Assembly: GCA_000402815.1 (NCBI GenBank)
Contig: AQSA01000002.1
Location: forward strand, 85,470-94,035
Length of the DNA stretch: 8,566 nucleotides
Direction of reading: 5' to 3'
Source of the DNA: Candidatus Neomarinimicrobium atlanticum
GTDB taxonomy: Bacteria > Fidelibacterota > Marinisomatia > Marinisomatales > Marinisomataceae
Shown piece after piece: positions 6,071 to 8,566 of this stretch; the first letter of the stretch is position 1; each line of letters begins with the position of its first letter. A model generated the notes under the pieces. It did no database searches and had not been told where the DNA came from. It saw only the letters and a list, made by a program, of their open reading frames with translations. The translations under genes and the position numbers were made by a program.

Positions 6071-7093
6071 ATGTCAAAGAAACTCTTATCATTATTTTTG
6101 GTTTTATTGATTAGTTGCGGCGGAGGCGGCGGCGGCGGCGGCGATACAACCGAACCAGTTGACCCAGCTCCAGTAGCAATTTTTACAGGTTCGCCTGTAT
6201 CTGGGCCAGTACCTTTACAAGTAAATTTTACATCTGGATCTAGCAATGCTACTACTCATGCATGGGATTTTGAAAATGACGGATCTCCAGATGCTGCTGG
6301 AAGCTCTGTATCTTATACATATAATACACCTGGAGTCTATTCTGTTTCATTAACTGTAACAGGTTCTGGAGGAACTGATACAAATCTTAAAACAGATTAT
6401 ATTACTGTAACCGCAGTAGAACCAACCTCTTTATATACAGCTGATCAGTCTTCAGGCACAAATCCTTTACGAGTAAAATTTAATAATGGCTCTGTAAATT
6501 ATTCATCATCTAGTTGGGATTTTGGAGATGGAAATACTAGTACTGAAACTAGCCCAACACATACATACACTACTACTGGATCTTACGTTGTAAGCTTAAC
6601 TGTAACCGGTGAAGGTGGAACTAATACAAATAGTTATCTTACTGTAGATGTCAGTGATATACCAACTCCTGCGATGATTTTAGATTCTAAATATACTACT
6701 ACATCATCTGGAGCTAGTGTAGCTTTAGATTTAAAAGTTCTTGGTGTAACTGGTCTTGCTGCAGCACAAGCTACATTAAAATATGACAACAGCTTAATCA
6801 CTATTGGTGATATTACAGCTGGCGATTTTTTACAAGGGAATACTGATCCATTATTAGTTATTACAAGTAATCCAGGTATTGGTAGGGTCATAATTTATAC
6901 CTCTTCCCTTTCAAGCGATCAACCAAGTTCAGACGGAGACGGTGTAATTGCTACGATAAATCTAACAGTAAATGGTACTATAGATACAAGCATAGGCTTT
7001 AATGAAGATGGATCTGGTAACATCATGCTTGATGTAGATGGTGAAGATATCTCAATTAACGGATTAGAAAACGGATACTTAATAGTAGAATAA
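6071..7093 (+). CDS. Surface lipoprotein with two PKD domains and a cohesin-like domain
   Basis: This 340-residue exported protein begins with a lipoprotein signal peptide (MSKKLLSLFLVLLIS, then lipobox Cys16), so it should be lipid-anchored, probably to the outer membrane. Eight glycines (17-24) and an acidic, proline-rich linker lead to two PKD beta-sandwich domains, about 33-116 (AWDFENDG, YTYNTPGVYSVSLTVTG) and 118-196 (SWDFGDGNTS, HTYTTTGSYVVSLTVTG). Residues about 200-340 resemble a cohesin fold: VALDLKVLGVTGLAAAQATL, then KYDNSLITI, a DGDGVIATINLTV strand (288-300) and a final NGYLIVE strand. PKD domains usually mediate protein or polysaccharide contact; cohesins bind dockerins in some systems but also occur alone. 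ATG at 6071 is preferred over the TTG at 6062 because it gives a compact lysine-rich signal start. It ends 4 bases before the propeller gene, so the two are likely co-expressed. No catalytic domain is seen. Confidence 0.88.
   Translation: MSKKLLSLFLVLLISCGGGGGGGGDTTEPVDPAPVAIFTGSPVSGPVPLQVNFTSGSSNATTHAWDFENDGSPDAAGSSVSYTYNTPGVYSVSLTVTGSGGTDTNLKTDYITVTAVEPTSLYTADQSSGTNPLRVKFNNGSVNYSSSSWDFGDGNTSTETSPTHTYTTTGSYVVSLTVTGEGGTNTNSYLTVDVSDIPTPAMILDSKYTTTSSGASVALDLKVLGVTGLAAAQATLKYDNSLITIGDITAGDFLQGNTDPLLVITSNPGIGRVIIYTSSLSSDQPSSDGDGVIATINLTVNGTIDTSIGFNEDGSGNIMLDVDGEDISINGLENGYLIVE
6119..6142 (+). repeat. GGC trinucleotide tract encoding eight glycines
   Basis: Eight glycine codons in a row directly follow the lipobox cysteine, seven GGC and one GGA (second position). 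It is the most G+C-rich patch in an otherwise AT-rich window. Slippage would add or remove whole glycines, so it would change linker length and not the reading frame. On the opposite strand it gives a meaningless polyproline frame. Confidence 0.9.
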
Positions 7094-7097
7094 TATT

Positions 7098-8566
7098 ATG
7101 AAAAAACTAAAATATATAATTGCTTTTATTATAGTTGGACTTGTCGTATTCCAACCAACCAAACAAATGTTTGAAAATTATACTGCTGAAAAAAATCGCT
7201 TAGAACGTGAAGCGTTTATTAATTCTATAGCAGGTGAAAAAATTAACTATAAGAAAATGAAAGCTGAGACTAGAAGGGATCAAAGACCTGACTTGAGAGG
7301 TATGCGTGAATATTTGATGACTTATGATCTTAGCACTCAAGATATTCCAAAAGAAAGATTAATCGATGGTATGTCTGTTGCAGAAAATAGAATTAATGGC
7401 TCTAGATACTCTAATAGGTTAACAGAAGTTAACTGGGAAGAAAGAGGACCTAATAATATCGGTGGAAGAACTCGTGCCATATTAATTGATCCATCCAACT
7501 CAAATAAGCTATGGGGAGCTGGTGTGTCTGGCGGTCTATGGTACAATAATGATATCACTTCTGATACAGAAGACTGGAATCTTGTAGATGCCACTTGGGG
7601 AAGTCTTGCTGTGTCATCTATTACATATGATCCAAATAATACTAATATAATGTATGTTGGTACTGGAGAAAGAATGGGTAACTATTCTTCGGATGGTTCA
7701 AATTGGTATAGCCCAGGAGTAAGTAAAGGATTAGGAATATGGAAAACAACAGACGGTGGCGCAACATGGGCACAGTTGCCAGATTGTATTTATTTTTCTT
7801 TTGTTAATGATATTGTTGTAAGAAATGAAAATGGTACAAGTGTTATTTATGCTGGTGTTGGAGGAAATGAATTTGAAGGTTCATATGTTGGAAGAGAATT
7901 TACGGGCGTATGGAAATCAGCCGATGGTGGAGTAAATTGGACTAGAGCTTTTGATGGTGCTGATGCGCAAGAGACTACAGGATATAAAGAATTTAGTAGT
8001 TTAGATATAGATAGTAATAATAGAATTTGGGCTGGAACCCGAATGAATGCTTACTGGGCTGGCGGTGGAGAAATTTTTTATTCTGATGATGGTGCTACAT
8101 GGACAGAAGCTAGTTGGAAAAGCTCTATTGGTGGAACTCCTAACAGAGTAATTATTTCAGCTGCCGCATCTGATCCAAACTATATTTATGCATTAATTTC
8201 AAATAATGTTGACAATAAAGCAAATTGGATTGCTAAGAGCACTGATAACGGAACTACCTGGACAGAATTAACTGTACCTACAGATGCCAATGGAAACCCT
8301 TTAGGTGATGCCAATGGTCAAGCAGGATATAGTATGAGTTTTGCGGTAGATCCCACTGACCCTAACGTTTTGTATGCTGGAGAAATAGACGTATTTAAGT
8401 CTTCAGATGGTGGTTCATCATGGACCCAGATTACTAATTCAGGGGGATCAATTACCTATATGCATGTTGATCAACATAGCTATGAATTTATAGACGGAAA
8501 TAAAGTTATTTATTCAAACGATGGTGGAATATATTATACCAGTAATGGCGGTGTACAAATATCAGA
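7098..8566 (+). CDS. Large exported Asp-box (BNR/VPS10-like) beta-propeller protein (3' end beyond window)
   Basis: The frame is open from ATG at 7098 to the right edge: 489 codons visible, C-terminus missing. The N-terminus has a lysine-rich start and one hydrophobic segment (about 6-18) without a clear cleavage site, so it is a signal peptide or an anchor. A charged helical stretch follows (about 28-75). From ERGPNNIGGRTRAILIDP (115-132) onward it matches the sortilin/exo-sialidase-like propellers common in Bacteroidota. Asp-box motifs (SxDxGxTW type) are KTTDGGATW 216-224, KSADGGVNW 273-281, YSDDGATW 328-335, KSTDNGTTW 380-388 and KSSDGGSSW 434-442, plus a degenerate YSNDGG at 472. The DQH at 458-460 followed by SNDGG is a familiar feature of this group. 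No enzymatic activity can be claimed; such proteins are often surface adhesion or peptide-binding factors with C-terminal sorting domains, which lie outside the window here. It is 4 bases after the lipoprotein gene. Confidence 0.92.
   Translation, partial: MKKLKYIIAFIIVGLVVFQPTKQMFENYTAEKNRLEREAFINSIAGEKINYKKMKAETRRDQRPDLRGMREYLMTYDLSTQDIPKERLIDGMSVAENRINGSRYSNRLTEVNWEERGPNNIGGRTRAILIDPSNSNKLWGAGVSGGLWYNNDITSDTEDWNLVDATWGSLAVSSITYDPNNTNIMYVGTGERMGNYSSDGSNWYSPGVSKGLGIWKTTDGGATWAQLPDCIYFSFVNDIVVRNENGTSVIYAGVGGNEFEGSYVGREFTGVWKSADGGVNWTRAFDGADAQETTGYKEFSSLDIDSNNRIWAGTRMNAYWAGGGEIFYSDDGATWTEASWKSSIGGTPNRVIISAAASDPNYIYALISNNVDNKANWIAKSTDNGTTWTELTVPTDANGNPLGDANGQAGYSMSFAVDPTDPNVLYAGEIDVFKSSDGGSSWTQITNSGGSITYMHVDQHSYEFIDGNKVIYSNDGGIYYTSNGGVQIS

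Noticed and set aside
6031..6246. Minus-strand open frame with a run of prolines
   Set aside because: It is the reverse reading of the GGC glycine tract inside the well-supported lipoprotein gene and has no domain or start context of its own.
6634..7594. Two minus-strand 85-codon frames within the lipoprotein and propeller genes
   Set aside because: Both lie opposite strongly coding exported-protein genes and show no recognisable features.

Overview
The window is AT-rich, tightly packed bacterial DNA. The tRNA has no encoded CCA end, most start codons lack a clear Shine-Dalgarno sequence, and the right side encodes large Asp-box/PKD surface proteins. Together these suggest a marine member of the Bacteroidota/Marinimicrobia (FCB) side of the tree. 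That placement is inference from gene style; I could not test it with a search.

Left half (1-4472, minus strand). Four genes appear to form one operon, read right to left: mltG (endolytic murein transglycosylase), uvrD/pcrA (superfamily 1 DNA helicase), a Fur-family metalloregulator, and an OB-fold plus HD-domain protein of the YhaM exoribonuclease type that runs off the left edge. mltG and uvrD share a 4-base ATGA stop/start overlap, and the next gaps are 12 and 7 bases. The last gene is the most unusual item in the window. Its reading frame and fold signature are intact, but nearly all expected HD-domain metal ligands are substituted (EHT to EQT, HD to HQ, GH to GN, HH to YQ), so it looks like a catalytically dead relative of YhaM.

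Middle (4473-4930). A short divergent intergenic region carries a perfect TATAAT facing mltG. On the plus strand follow a 70-residue two-helix membrane protein, tRNA-Asp(GTC) only 6 bases after its stop codon, and a strong intrinsic terminator whose T-run ends just before the next start codon.

Right half (4931-8566, plus strand). First comes a saccharopine/lysine-dehydrogenase-family oxidoreductase. After it are two cell-envelope genes 4 bases apart. One is a lipoprotein with an eight-glycine linker, two PKD domains and a C-terminal cohesin-like domain. The other is a large secreted or anchored Asp-box beta-propeller protein, cut by the right edge. The pair probably works at the cell surface, in adhesion or polymer or peptide handling. 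A cohesin-like module next to a large exported protein raises the testable idea of a cohesin-dockerin type docking pair.

I see no CRISPR array, insertion sequence, integrase, phage gene or recognisable defence system. No gene-free stretch exceeds about 150 bases.
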